Source: Bacteroidota bacterium | GTDB lineage: Bacteria; Bacteroidota; Bacteroidia; Bacteroidales; Cfx3-03 | Reading direction: 5' to 3' | Assembly (NCBI GenBank): GCA_013390605.1 | Contig: JACAUB010000001.1 | Location: forward strand, 5,184,754-5,248,753 | Length of the DNA: 64,000 bases | Shown here: piece by piece, positions 54,243 through 62,940 of the stretch | Layout of the letters: every line of letters begins with the position of its first letter | Numbering within the stretch: the stretch's first letter is position 1 | Position numbers and translations under genes: made by a program | The notes under the pieces: generated by a model | What the model was told of the DNA's origin: nothing | What the model saw: only the letters and a program-made list of their open reading frames with translations | Databases searched by the model: none

Positions 54243-57200
54243 ATGAAACGATTCATTCAATTCATTATAAAAAACCGGGCTGTCGTTTTATTGGGAGCAC
54301 TTTTACTGGCTGCTATTGGCGCATGGGCATGGTTTCAACTCGACATTGAAGCCTATCCCGATATCAGCGACACTGAAGTCGGGGTAATAACTCAGTTAAA
54401 CGGGCTGCCTGCCGAAGAGGTTGAACAGCAGGTTACGATTCCGGTAGAACGGGCCTTGAACACAGTTCCGGGAGTTATCTCGAAACGTTCGCGTTCTATA
54501 TTCGGGCTGTCTAATGTGACGCTTACTTTTAATGATAAAACAGATATTTATCGTGCACGCCAGCTGGTATTGGAGAAGCTGAAAGATGCCGAACTACCTG
54601 ATGGTGTGGAGCCGGTTTTGACACCAATGACGATGGCCATGGGTGAGATTTTTCGCTATGTTATTGATGCACCGGATAGTGTTCCGTTAACTTATCTGCG
54701 CGAGTTACAGGATTATGTGATCATTCCAAAGTTGTTACAGGCTGAAGGGGTGGTTGATGTATCTAACTTTGGCGGATTGGAACGTCAGTTTCAGGTGGTT
54801 ATTAAGCCTATCCAGCTTGAAAAATACAATCTTAAAGTACAGGATATTTCAGATGCTATAACAGCCAATAATAAAAACACCGGTGGTAATTATATCCGCA
54901 TTGGTTCTTCACAGATGAACATTCGTGGTATTGGACGTATTACCAAAGCTGAAGATATTGGAAATATAGTGATAGATAATCGCGATGGAGTACCTATTCT
55001 TATTAAGGATGTTGCTAATATCGAAATTGGCAACTTTCCACCCAACGGAATTCTTGGCTATTCGGACCGCTCGCGTGGCGTTTCAAAAAACATGAGTATT
55101 GAAGGGATTGTGTTGCTGAAAAAATTCGAGAACCCATCACATACGATGGTGAATGTTTATGAAAAAGTAAACGAACTTAACAACGACATTCTTCCAAAAG
55201 GTATTAAAATCAATACTTTCTACAATCGTACTGAGTTGGTTCAGCTCACAATTGAAACGGTAGCTAAAACACTGATGGAAGGAATGCTCGTCGTGTTGTT
55301 GGTGCTTACCTTGTTGCTGGGAAATTGGAAGGCAGCCACCATTTCAGCTTTAGCAATTCCTTTCTCATTGTTGTTTGCCTATATCTGCATGTATCTTACA
55401 GGAATTCCGGCAAATTTGCTTTCATTGGGGGCTATCGATTTCGGAATTATCGTGGATGCTTCGGTCGTTATGGTAGAGGCCATCTTCCGGAATTTGGGTT
55501 CGATCTCCCGATTAGATAACGGACAGGGCATACAAACTGTTGTGATCCGGTCGTCACGCGAGATCCAGCGCCAGATCTTGTTCACTGTTATTATTATCAT
55601 TGTTGCTCTTCTTCCGATGTTTACACTGCAACGGGTTGAAGGTCGTCTGTTCTCGCCCATGGCCTGGACACTTTCATTCGCTATTCTGGGATCATTGCTT
55701 TATTCGCTGACGCTAGTGCCCATTCTGGCTTCGTATATTTTTAAAACCAATTCATCAGAACATAAAAATGTGGTTTGGTCCGTGGTTCAAAAGAGTTATC
55801 AATTTATATTGCAACGAGCACTGACAGTTCCAAAAACGGTGATGGTTATCGCTTCAGCAGTTGTAATTCTTGGTGTCTGGGGAGGAACAAAGCTGGGATC
55901 TGAGTTTTTACCAGAACTCGATGAAGGGTGCATCTGGGTACGGGTGTTTCTTCCTTCGGGAATATCGCTCGAATCAGCCCGGCAATATCCTGAACTGATT
56001 CGTAAAGAATTGATGAAATATGATGAGGTGAAAGGGGTGATGACACAACTAGGCCGTACTGATGATGGGCAGGATCCTTTTGGTCCAAACCGTATCGAAG
56101 CCATGGTTCAGCTTAAACAACCTTATAATTCATGGCCAAGCAAGCGGACGAAAAAAGAGTTGGTGCTTCAGATAAAAAATAAGCTTGAAAACATCATGCC
56201 TGGTGCCGACTTTACCATTACTCAGCCCATTATCGATATGGTAACTGAAAATGCTACCGGCTCATCATCCGATCTTGCAATTTTTCTTAACGGACGGAAC
56301 CTCGATACCCTGCGGCATTATAGTGAAAAGATTCTGGCTATCGCTCGTAAAATTCCCGGGGCATCTGAAACAGCCATTGAGCAAGAAAATAAACAAACAC
56401 AGTTGGTGGTCGAAATTAATCGCGAAGCCGCTGCCCGTTATGGTGTAAATGTTTCGGATATCAATGCTGTGCTTGAAATGGCTATTGGTGGATTGCCTGT
56501 AAGCTCGCTATGGGAGGAAGAGCGCCGCTTCGATATTATTCTCCGTTATAATCGCGAAAGCCGTAATACACCTGAACAAATTGGAACGATCATTATCCCT
56601 ACAAAAACCGGATTACGGATACCTCTTTCGCAGGTTGCAACGATTAAGCTGGCGGAAGCTCAATCAATTATCTGTCGAAATGATGAAGAACGGCAATTAA
56701 CAGTAAAGACAAACATTCGTGGTCGCGATCAGGGAAGCTTTGCCAAAGAGGTACGCGAGAAGATCGATCGACAAATTAAGCTTCCAACAAATTATTCGTA
56801 TAGTTTAGGTGGACAGTTTGAAAATCTTCAGCGTTCACAGAGCCGTTTCGCATTTATTGTCCCGATTACGCTATTACTCATCTTTATCATTTTATTGATC
56901 TTTTTTAAGTATAAATTTAAGTACGCGTTTATTGTAATGGCCAATATTCCATTTTCTGTTATTGGAGGGGTTGGGGCTTTATATCTACGGCATATAAATT
57001 TTAGCATTTCGGCCGGAGTTGGTTTTGTTTCGTTGGCTGGGGTTTGTGTGATGGCCGGGGTACTGTGGGTTAGCTATCTGAACCGATTAAATCGAAAGAG
57101 CAAAATTCCACTCAAAGAGGTTGTATTACATGGATCATTGGTTCAGTTTCGACCTATCTTTCTGGTGATGCTTATTGCTATTATCGGGTTACTTCCTGCA

Positions 57201-57335
57201 GCGCTTAACACTGGTGTGGGTTCTGATGTTCAGCGTCCTCTGGCAACGGTAATTGTAGGCGGGTTGGTGTCTTCGCTTTTGATCACCATCATCACTACTC
57301 CAATATTGTATCTTCTATCACATAAAGAGAATTAG
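54243..57335 (+). CDS. heavy-metal RND efflux pump, CzcA/CusA family
   Basis: A 1030-residue inner-membrane proton antiporter. Family features: DIEAYPDISDTEVGVITQLN near the start, EEVEQQVTIPVERAL, and the TM4 proton-relay motif DFGIIVDASVVMVE (about 400-413), whose D, D and E match the Co/Zn/Cd (CzcA) pattern better than the copper/silver (CusA) one. Later blocks GSEFLPELDEGCIWVR and VGFVSLAGVCVMAGVLWVSYLNRL are also typical. It expels divalent metal from periplasm or cytosol through the tripartite complex with the two preceding products. Metal preference is inferred from the motif only. Confidence 0.93.
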   Translation: MKRFIQFIIKNRAVVLLGALLLAAIGAWAWFQLDIEAYPDISDTEVGVITQLNGLPAEEVEQQVTIPVERALNTVPGVISKRSRSIFGLSNVTLTFNDKTDIYRARQLVLEKLKDAELPDGVEPVLTPMTMAMGEIFRYVIDAPDSVPLTYLRELQDYVIIPKLLQAEGVVDVSNFGGLERQFQVVIKPIQLEKYNLKVQDISDAITANNKNTGGNYIRIGSSQMNIRGIGRITKAEDIGNIVIDNRDGVPILIKDVANIEIGNFPPNGILGYSDRSRGVSKNMSIEGIVLLKKFENPSHTMVNVYEKVNELNNDILPKGIKINTFYNRTELVQLTIETVAKTLMEGMLVVLLVLTLLLGNWKAATISALAIPFSLLFAYICMYLTGIPANLLSLGAIDFGIIVDASVVMVEAIFRNLGSISRLDNGQGIQTVVIRSSREIQRQILFTVIIIIVALLPMFTLQRVEGRLFSPMAWTLSFAILGSLLYSLTLVPILASYIFKTNSSEHKNVVWSVVQKSYQFILQRALTVPKTVMVIASAVVILGVWGGTKLGSEFLPELDEGCIWVRVFLPSGISLESARQYPELIRKELMKYDEVKGVMTQLGRTDDGQDPFGPNRIEAMVQLKQPYNSWPSKRTKKELVLQIKNKLENIMPGADFTITQPIIDMVTENATGSSSDLAIFLNGRNLDTLRHYSEKILAIARKIPGASETAIEQENKQTQLVVEINREAAARYGVNVSDINAVLEMAIGGLPVSSLWEEERRFDIILRYNRESRNTPEQIGTIIIPTKTGLRIPLSQVATIKLAEAQSIICRNDEERQLTVKTNIRGRDQGSFAKEVREKIDRQIKLPTNYSYSLGGQFENLQRSQSRFAFIVPITLLLIFIILLIFFKYKFKYAFIVMANIPFSVIGGVGALYLRHINFSISAGVGFVSLAGVCVMAGVLWVSYLNRLNRKSKIPLKEVVLHGSLVQFRPIFLVMLIAIIGLLPAALNTGVGSDVQRPLATVIVGGLVSSLLITIITTPILYLLSHKEN

Positions 57336-57354
57336 AAATATTTCTTTGATAATG

Positions 57355-57397
57355 AAAAAGAGTAGCAGGTAATCGAAACACCTGCTACTCTTTTTTT
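57355..57397. terminator. bidirectional terminator between efflux and iron operons
   Basis: AAAAAGAGTAGCAGGT (57355-57370) pairs perfectly with ACCTGCTACTCTTTTT (57380-57395), with T-runs on both strands. It separates the convergent plus-strand pump gene and minus-strand iron genes. Confidence 0.9.
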
Positions 57398-57443
57398 ATT
57401 TAATAATTATATTGGACTTTTATTTTAATTGAGCACTTGTGGG

Positions 57444-57614
57444 TTAGCAACAATCCTTCTTTTTAACCATATCCATAATTTCGTCTTTTGCACTACATCC
57501 GCAGCAATCACCACAGTGACTAGCGTTCTTAGAACGGATGGTTTTGACTACTGAATAAACAACATAAGCAGCAGCGAGTAATAGGATGATTGCGACTATT
57601 ATAGTTTGTGACAT
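57444..57614 (-). CDS. FeoB-associated Cys-rich membrane protein
   Basis: A 56-residue protein starting MSQTIIVAIILLLAAAYVVY. One transmembrane helix (about 3-22) is followed by a short basic segment and a cysteine cluster (HCGDCCGCSAKDE, ending KKKDCC; six Cys). This architecture is the FeoB-associated Cys-rich family, thought to help or replace FeoC. The in-frame extension to 57767 runs back into feoB in another frame and is rejected. It starts 20 bases after the feoB stop, in the same operon. Confidence 0.88.
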   Translation of the reverse strand: MSQTIIVAIILLLAAAYVVYSVVKTIRSKNASHCGDCCGCSAKDEIMDMVKKKDCC

Positions 57615-57634
57615 TGTATTTTGTTTTTTAATGA

Positions 57635-60145
57635 TTATACAAAAAGGCTGCCAATCTGAAATGTCAAAAATGCAACGACCCAGGCAATGGCAGTGGTATA
57701 GACAACCGTGAATATAGCCCATTTCCAGCTCGACTCTTTTTTGAGCGCAGCTACAGCAGCAATACAAGGTGCATAGATTAATACAAATAACATAAAGGCA
57801 AATGCAACAAGAGGAGAAAAGACCAACGCCCCTTTGTGTTCTCCACTGGTATATCTTTGTTGTTGGAGCTTTTCCTTTAACGAGCCTGTTGATTCGTCGG
57901 CTTTGGGATCGGCTTGATATAATACTCCCATTGTACTGATAACGATTTCTTTAGCTGCTAATCCGGTGACAATACTTACGCCAATTTTCCAATCAAAACC
58001 AAGTGGTTTGATGATCGGTTCAACGGCGTGTCCCATTTGTCCGATATATGATTTTTCCTGACGTTCGGATTCCTTGATCAGATTGATTTTCGAGATCTGT
58101 TTTTCTTTTTCTTTATCGTTCAGTTGTTTATTAGCTTGAATGCCTGAAATCTGTTGATCGAAGTTGGCAGAGAGTTGAACATTGCGTGGATAATATCCGA
58201 GTCCCCAAATAATGATAGATGCGATGAGAATTACTGTACCCATCTTGTTCAGATATTGAGCCCCCTTATACCACATGTGTTTAATAGTACTCTTCAATGT
58301 TGGAATTCGGTAGGGCGGTAACTCCATTACGAAAGGAACATCTTGTTTTGCAAACATCAGTCGTTTCATGATTAACGCAACACACACGGCTAACGCCACA
58401 CCTATAAAATAGATAGAAAATAAAATTAATCCCTGGTTTTTAGGAAAGAAGGCCGAGATAAATAAGACATAAACCGGAAGTCGGGCGCTACACGACATAA
58501 ACGGCGTAATCAACATGGTTAATATCCTGTCTTTCTTATTGTCAAGGGTACGGGTAGCCATCATAGCGGGTACATTACATCCAAAACCCATCAACAGGGG
58601 AATAAAAGATTTGCCATGCAGTCCAATCTTGTGCATTAGTCTATCCATGATAAAAGATGCTCGGGCCATATAGCCCGTATCTTCCATAAATGAGATAAAG
58701 AAAAAGATTAGTAATATGTAAGGCAAGAAAACAATGACACCTCCAACACCTCCAATGACCCCATCAATCACTAAATCGCGCAGTGGGCCTGGGGGTATCA
58801 AAGAATGTAGCGATTCGGAAAGTAGGGCAACACCTGACTGTATCCATTCCATTGGATATTTTCCAAGGGTAAAGGTACCTTGAAACATGACCCACATAAA
58901 AAAGATAAAGACGGGAAACCCTAAGTATTTGTTTGTTAATATATTGTCGAGTTCTAACTTTTCTTTCCGCTTGTCTACTTTCCCAGGTGTAAATGTTTCT
59001 CTTAACGCACCATCAATGAAACCATACTTGGCATCAGTAATGATTGTTTCAGATTTTTCGCCATATTCTTTTTCTAATAGAGCAATGGCTTTTGTACTTA
59101 TTGTTTTGATCTGATTATAATTACTAAAGTCTTTGAATGAAGCAAGGGTTGTTTTGTCTTGTTCCAGCAATTTTATCGCCATATAGCGTGAAGAGAACTT
59201 TGCATAACTTTTTTTATTAACCCTTATCTCTTGTTGGATAGAACGAATGGCTTTTTCGATTTCTACTCCATAATTGATGTGAATATGTCGGATAGTAGGA
59301 TCGACCTCTTCATAAACATCAATTAATTTTGCAAATAGCTCGTCTATCCCTTTCCCTTTTGAGGCAACAGTTGGAACCATAGGAATTCCGATGAGTTTTC
59401 CGAGTGCTTCGTAATCTAGTTTTGAATTGTGTTGCTCTAACTCATCATACATGTTAAGTGCTATCACCACTTTAATATTCATGTCGATGAGTTGGGTGGT
59501 CAAAAACAGATTGCGCTCCAGATTTGAAGCGTCAATCACATTTACAACAATATCGGGCTTTTTGTCGGTGATGTGCGATCTTACATATAACTCCTCCGGA
59601 GAGTATTCTGTGATAGAGTAGGTTCCGGGTAAATCTACAATGTGAAAGAGATAATCATCTTTTTTCATAGTTGCCTCTTTGGCATCTACCGTAACGCCAC
59701 CATAGTTTCCAACTCGTTCGTGCGAGCCCGAAGCATAATTAAAGAGGGTTGTCTTTCCACAATTAGGATTGCCAACTAATGCAATATTTATTGAAACATC
59801 ACTTCTATCTTCCAGTACAACTTGTCTATCTACTTCAAATGTTCCTTCGAATTCAATTTTAGAAAGAGAGCCCTCATCATTTACTGAAATAACTTCAACT
59901 AACTGGGCTTCGCTACGTCTCAGTGAGACACGATAATCCATTATTTCGTATTCGATGGGATCTTGTAATGGCGCATTTTTAACGACTCTTACCTTCTTTC
60001 CTTTAACAAAACCCATTTCAGTTATTCTTTTCCGAAAAGCACCTTGTCCGAAAACTTTGGTTATGATACCTTCTTCGGTTGTTGCTAAGTCGGATAGTCG
60101 CGAATATTTTATCATTTGTAGTTCTTCTTTTAAAACGGTAGTCAT
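57635..60145 (-). CDS. feoB: FeoA-FeoB fusion, ferrous iron transporter
   Basis: An 836-residue fusion. Residues about 11-88 are a FeoA/SH3-like domain (RLSDLATTEEGIITKVFG; RVSLRRSEAQLVEV). The FeoB G-protein follows, with P-loop GNPNCGKTT at 125-133, DLPGTYSI switch II and NMYD. The membrane part has two Gate-type halves with about ten helices (MGFGCNVPAMMATRTLD; TGLAAKEIVISTMGVLY). It imports Fe2+ under low oxygen. A second ATG at residue 11 (MIKYSRLSDL) is a possible start, but the first one overlaps the porin stop (TAATG), suggesting translational coupling. Confidence 0.95.
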   Translation of the reverse strand: MTTVLKEELQMIKYSRLSDLATTEEGIITKVFGQGAFRKRITEMGFVKGKKVRVVKNAPLQDPIEYEIMDYRVSLRRSEAQLVEVISVNDEGSLSKIEFEGTFEVDRQVVLEDRSDVSINIALVGNPNCGKTTLFNYASGSHERVGNYGGVTVDAKEATMKKDDYLFHIVDLPGTYSITEYSPEELYVRSHITDKKPDIVVNVIDASNLERNLFLTTQLIDMNIKVVIALNMYDELEQHNSKLDYEALGKLIGIPMVPTVASKGKGIDELFAKLIDVYEEVDPTIRHIHINYGVEIEKAIRSIQQEIRVNKKSYAKFSSRYMAIKLLEQDKTTLASFKDFSNYNQIKTISTKAIALLEKEYGEKSETIITDAKYGFIDGALRETFTPGKVDKRKEKLELDNILTNKYLGFPVFIFFMWVMFQGTFTLGKYPMEWIQSGVALLSESLHSLIPPGPLRDLVIDGVIGGVGGVIVFLPYILLIFFFISFMEDTGYMARASFIMDRLMHKIGLHGKSFIPLLMGFGCNVPAMMATRTLDNKKDRILTMLITPFMSCSARLPVYVLFISAFFPKNQGLILFSIYFIGVALAVCVALIMKRLMFAKQDVPFVMELPPYRIPTLKSTIKHMWYKGAQYLNKMGTVILIASIIIWGLGYYPRNVQLSANFDQQISGIQANKQLNDKEKEKQISKINLIKESERQEKSYIGQMGHAVEPIIKPLGFDWKIGVSIVTGLAAKEIVISTMGVLYQADPKADESTGSLKEKLQQQRYTSGEHKGALVFSPLVAFAFMLFVLIYAPCIAAVAALKKESSWKWAIFTVVYTTAIAWVVAFLTFQIGSLFV

Positions 60146-61302
60146 TAGAAATTAATTCCAAACCTTAATATGCTAACAAACGCATTTTTTAGTTTGTTAT
60201 CTGTTCCGGCAGGATTAATGATGTATTGAAAATCGGGCTTAATGAAGATATTGTCTGAAACGTGTAGACGATAATTAAGTTCAATAGCTGTTTCATTTCC
60301 AACAAGTTTTCTGCTGAAACCGGCATATGCAAAAGCTATGCCTGCTTCATCGAGCACTCTGTTCTTAAATAATCCCCTGTAGACAGTTCCCATGCTAATA
60401 AACCGGTTATTAGTGTTTTTATCTTTAGGGCATAAGCCAATTTGGGTAAAAACAGATAATTCCTTTTTGTTATCTTTACTGAGGAAAACCTGTTGATCAC
60501 CAACAAAATAGAATCCATAGTTATTCTTTATCTCAGACACCGAATTGCTATTATGTTCATGAAAATAGGCTCCAACCTTATATGTGCCTTTTAATCCCTT
60601 TATCAAACTTCCAGTGAATTGGAATTCTGAAATACCTGTCATTCCATCATTTTTGCTTAGTTTCCAATTCAAGTTATAAGGGTTGGTCTCGAAATTATCA
60701 GGTGTACCATCAAAAATTGCAACCTGCCCTAATAGCTGTTTTGAAATATTCCACTGCAAAGTTAAGCCTAATGCTGTTAGTGGAAATATGGGAGCCGTAA
60801 TATTATCTGCAATACTTGCGTGAATACCAAATGAGCTGTTTACAAATGATCCACCATATTCGCTAGTCGCAAATTGTGCATTTAGATCTTGCAATCCAAT
60901 AATAATTGTGAAATTCTGTATGGTTTGTTTGTACCAAAGTTCATAAAGAAATGATAAATTTCCGGCTTCAATATTCGATACTCCCTGAAAATCGCCCACA
61001 AGATTGGCTGAAGGCTCTCCTCCATGTGTGTTTGCTGCATTTAAAAATAGATATCCGTTTTTCCATAACCCTGCTTTTTGTGGGTCGAATCCTATCTTAA
61101 AATTTGCTAATCCCAAATAATTGGCGCCTGTTTTTAATCCTCCACTATGGTTAGTCACTAAATCTCCAATATAGGAGGCACTATAGGTAAATGGTGAATC
61201 AGTTTTAAAATTGAGTGAATCTTTTTGAGAAAAGCCAATGTTTATAAGTCCGACTTGGATGAGTAAAAAAGCAAGAATTGATTTTAGATAATTCATTTTC
61301 AA
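60145..61302 (-). CDS. OprB-family carbohydrate-selective-type porin
   Basis: A 385-residue outer-membrane barrel protein with a signal peptide ending near IGFSQ. OprB features include YIGDLVTNHSGGLKTGANYL, an alternating beta pattern throughout and the terminal Phe (LRFGINF) needed for barrel insertion. OprB porins are named for sugar uptake, but here the gene is first in an operon with feoAB and its stop overlaps the feoB start. A role in letting iron or another small solute through the outer membrane is an inference from this coupling. Its promoter is well defined at 61387-61417. Confidence 0.85.
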   Translation of the reverse strand: MKMNYLKSILAFLLIQVGLINIGFSQKDSLNFKTDSPFTYSASYIGDLVTNHSGGLKTGANYLGLANFKIGFDPQKAGLWKNGYLFLNAANTHGGEPSANLVGDFQGVSNIEAGNLSFLYELWYKQTIQNFTIIIGLQDLNAQFATSEYGGSFVNSSFGIHASIADNITAPIFPLTALGLTLQWNISKQLLGQVAIFDGTPDNFETNPYNLNWKLSKNDGMTGISEFQFTGSLIKGLKGTYKVGAYFHEHNSNSVSEIKNNYGFYFVGDQQVFLSKDNKKELSVFTQIGLCPKDKNTNNRFISMGTVYRGLFKNRVLDEAGIAFAYAGFSRKLVGNETAIELNYRLHVSDNIFIKPDFQYIINPAGTDNKLKNAFVSILRFGINF

Positions 61303-61386
61303 AATATTTTCGTTTGAGGGAGTCTGATAAAGTAGACTTAATTTATTGCTTCCTTAATCAGAATCAGTGTTTGATGAAAAACATGA

Positions 61387-61417
61387 CAAAAGTATCCTGT
61401 AATGAAAAATCCTACAA
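61387..61417 (-). promoter_or_regulatory. promoter of the porin-feoAB operon
   Basis: On the minus strand TTG (61415-61417) is followed after 20 bases by TACTTTTG (61387-61394), an excellent match to the Bacteroidota -33/-7 layout. The leader to the porin start is about 80 bases. Confidence 0.7.
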
Positions 61418-61444
61418 TCCCATAAATTAAGGATTTATTGGTGG

Positions 61445-61472
61445 AAGACTCCCTATTTATAGGGATGGTCTT
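61445..61472 (-). terminator. stem-loop after the LuxR-type regulator
   Basis: AAGAC and CCCTAT on the left pair with ATAGGG and GTCTT on the right. It lies six bases past the regulator stop. The T-run is on the plus side, so the terminator role for the minus strand is weak. Confidence 0.4.
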
Positions 61473-61477
61473 TTGTA

Positions 61478-62071
61478 TTAAAAATTCTCAATAGCTATGA
61501 TGTTTTTTATGACGGCATAGATGGTTAGTCCTGATAATGATTTAATGCCGGTTTTAGAAGAGATGTTTTTTCGATGCGAGATAACGGTATGGGCACTGAT
61601 ATTCAGCTTATCTGCTATTTCTTTATTTGAATTGCCGGTGACGAGAAGTTTCAATACGTCGATTTCGCGTTCGCTTAAGAATTGGTGCTCACTAATTTCC
61701 TGTGGATGGTCTGGTTGAATATGTTTATGAATAGTAGTCAAAATAAAATTGGGCTGATCGCTCAATTGAATTTGTCCGGAAAAGAGGGCAAGTGTAGTTG
61801 GTGGAAAATAGGCACAAATAACAGCTAACCAATTTGTTTGCTCCATACCTACTTTTATTTTTGTAAATTGTTCAATGTTGTTTTGAACCAATACGGGGTT
61901 AATTAAAACAATATCGATGGCTGTTTGGTGCTGTATATGTTGGATTTCATTGAGCGTTGTTGCCTTATAAATAGAAAATTGGTTTTCTGTGCTTGATAAA
62001 ATATGGAACAACCCCTCATAAATTAACGGATAAGGATCTGCAATGACAATATTGGCTTTCATTGTTTTCAT
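61478..62071 (-). CDS. LuxR/NarL-type regulator with degenerate receiver domain
   Basis: A 197-residue protein: receiver-like domain (1-125) and LuxR-type helix-turn-helix (about 130-195; LSEREIDVLKLLVTGNSNKE; LNISAHTVISHRKNI). The receiver has lost key residues: the phospho-acceptor Asp after the third strand is Asn58 (DIVLINP), and the acidic pair near the N-terminus is reduced to one Asp (ADPYP). It is therefore unlikely to be switched by phosphorylation. Its start overlaps the stop of the hemerythrin gene (ATGA), so the two products are made together, and a physical or signalling link is plausible. A further ATG at residue 4 is possible. Confidence 0.85.
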   Translation of the reverse strand: MKTMKANIVIADPYPLIYEGLFHILSSTENQFSIYKATTLNEIQHIQHQTAIDIVLINPVLVQNNIEQFTKIKVGMEQTNWLAVICAYFPPTTLALFSGQIQLSDQPNFILTTIHKHIQPDHPQEISEHQFLSEREIDVLKLLVTGNSNKEIADKLNISAHTVISHRKNISSKTGIKSLSGLTIYAVIKNIIAIENF

Positions 62072-62790
62072 CCCTTCTTCAGTTGTTGTTCTACCTTTTC
62101 AACAAGTGGAACTAAAATGTTATCCTCTATTTGTGAGTGAATATTCAGATCGTATTCTAGCTCAAATAAACTAAAAAGGAGCTTGCGTCGTATGTTTTGT
62201 TCGTTATGTTGTGGAAGATATTTAATCAGGAGGTTCTTAATATCGGTTAACTTTTCTTCAATATCGCTATGGTGATCTTTGTATTCGGTTACTGAATACA
62301 AACTAACATCGCTAACCGGCAATAAATGTTTTGATTGGTTAAATAAATTGGTGATATATGGAAATACTACGTCATTTTCATAATCGAGATGAGCCGTAAC
62401 TTCATTGATATACTCATTAAAAAAAGTCTCGATAAGTTTTGTTTCGGGTAGTTTATTTAACTCATGAATATGCTTTATATAGCGTCTGATTTTTGGATAT
62501 TTCTCTTCTATATAATAGTGGTGACAGTTTTTGAGATATCCAATAATGGATTGAAGATCTTCATAAGAGAATTCAATCGCTGGGATATATTTTATTCCAT
62601 TGAACAGATTCGCAAAAGTTAGAAAGACCTCAACGTTTATATTATTCTCCCGACAAACCTCATCTATCTTTTTTTCTTGAACATTTAAAGGAATGCCAAA
62701 ATGTTCGAGCATTAAAATAATGTAATAGTTTTCCATGATTACGTCGGAGACCTTCAGATCTGCAGTAATCAATCGATATTTACTTTGCAT
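62068..62790 (-). CDS. hemerythrin-domain protein (RIC/ScdA-like)
   Basis: A 240-residue cytoplasmic protein. The first 75 residues resemble the ScdA/RIC N-terminal region (LKVSDVIMENYYIILMLEHFGI). The rest is a hemerythrin four-helix bundle with iron ligands in LKNCHHYYIEEKYP, AHLDYENDVVFPYI, YKDHHSDIEEKL and IHSQIEDNILVPLVE. Such diiron proteins sense or repair damage by oxygen or nitric oxide. Coupling to a receiver-less-type regulator and neighbouring Fe2+ uptake genes suggest an iron- or oxygen-responsive switch. No promoter was clearly identified. Confidence 0.9.
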   Translation of the reverse strand: MQSKYRLITADLKVSDVIMENYYIILMLEHFGIPLNVQEKKIDEVCRENNINVEVFLTFANLFNGIKYIPAIEFSYEDLQSIIGYLKNCHHYYIEEKYPKIRRYIKHIHELNKLPETKLIETFFNEYINEVTAHLDYENDVVFPYITNLFNQSKHLLPVSDVSLYSVTEYKDHHSDIEEKLTDIKNLLIKYLPQHNEQNIRRKLLFSLFELEYDLNIHSQIEDNILVPLVEKVEQQLKKG

Positions 62791-62905
62791 TGAATTGTGT
62801 GTATGTGTTACTGTTTAAAATGATTAAACCGCAAAAGGTTTCAAAAGTTTACATAGAATACTATCAGACTGATTAGGCATGCATGATTATTCTTTTTTTT
62901 ACAGT

Positions 62906-62913
62906 TATATTTG
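62906..62913 (+). promoter_or_regulatory. -7 element of the symporter gene
   Basis: TATATTTG matches TAnnTTTG, 27 bases before the symporter start codon. No -33 TTG was seen at 19-21 bases. Confidence 0.5.
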
Positions 62914-62940
62914 TAGGCACAATATAACCAACAAACTTTA

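Noticed and set aside
57615-57767. N-terminal extension of the Cys-rich FeoB partner
   Set aside because: The extension runs inside feoB in another frame; the ATG at 57614 starts a proper membrane helix and is 20 bases after the feoB stop.
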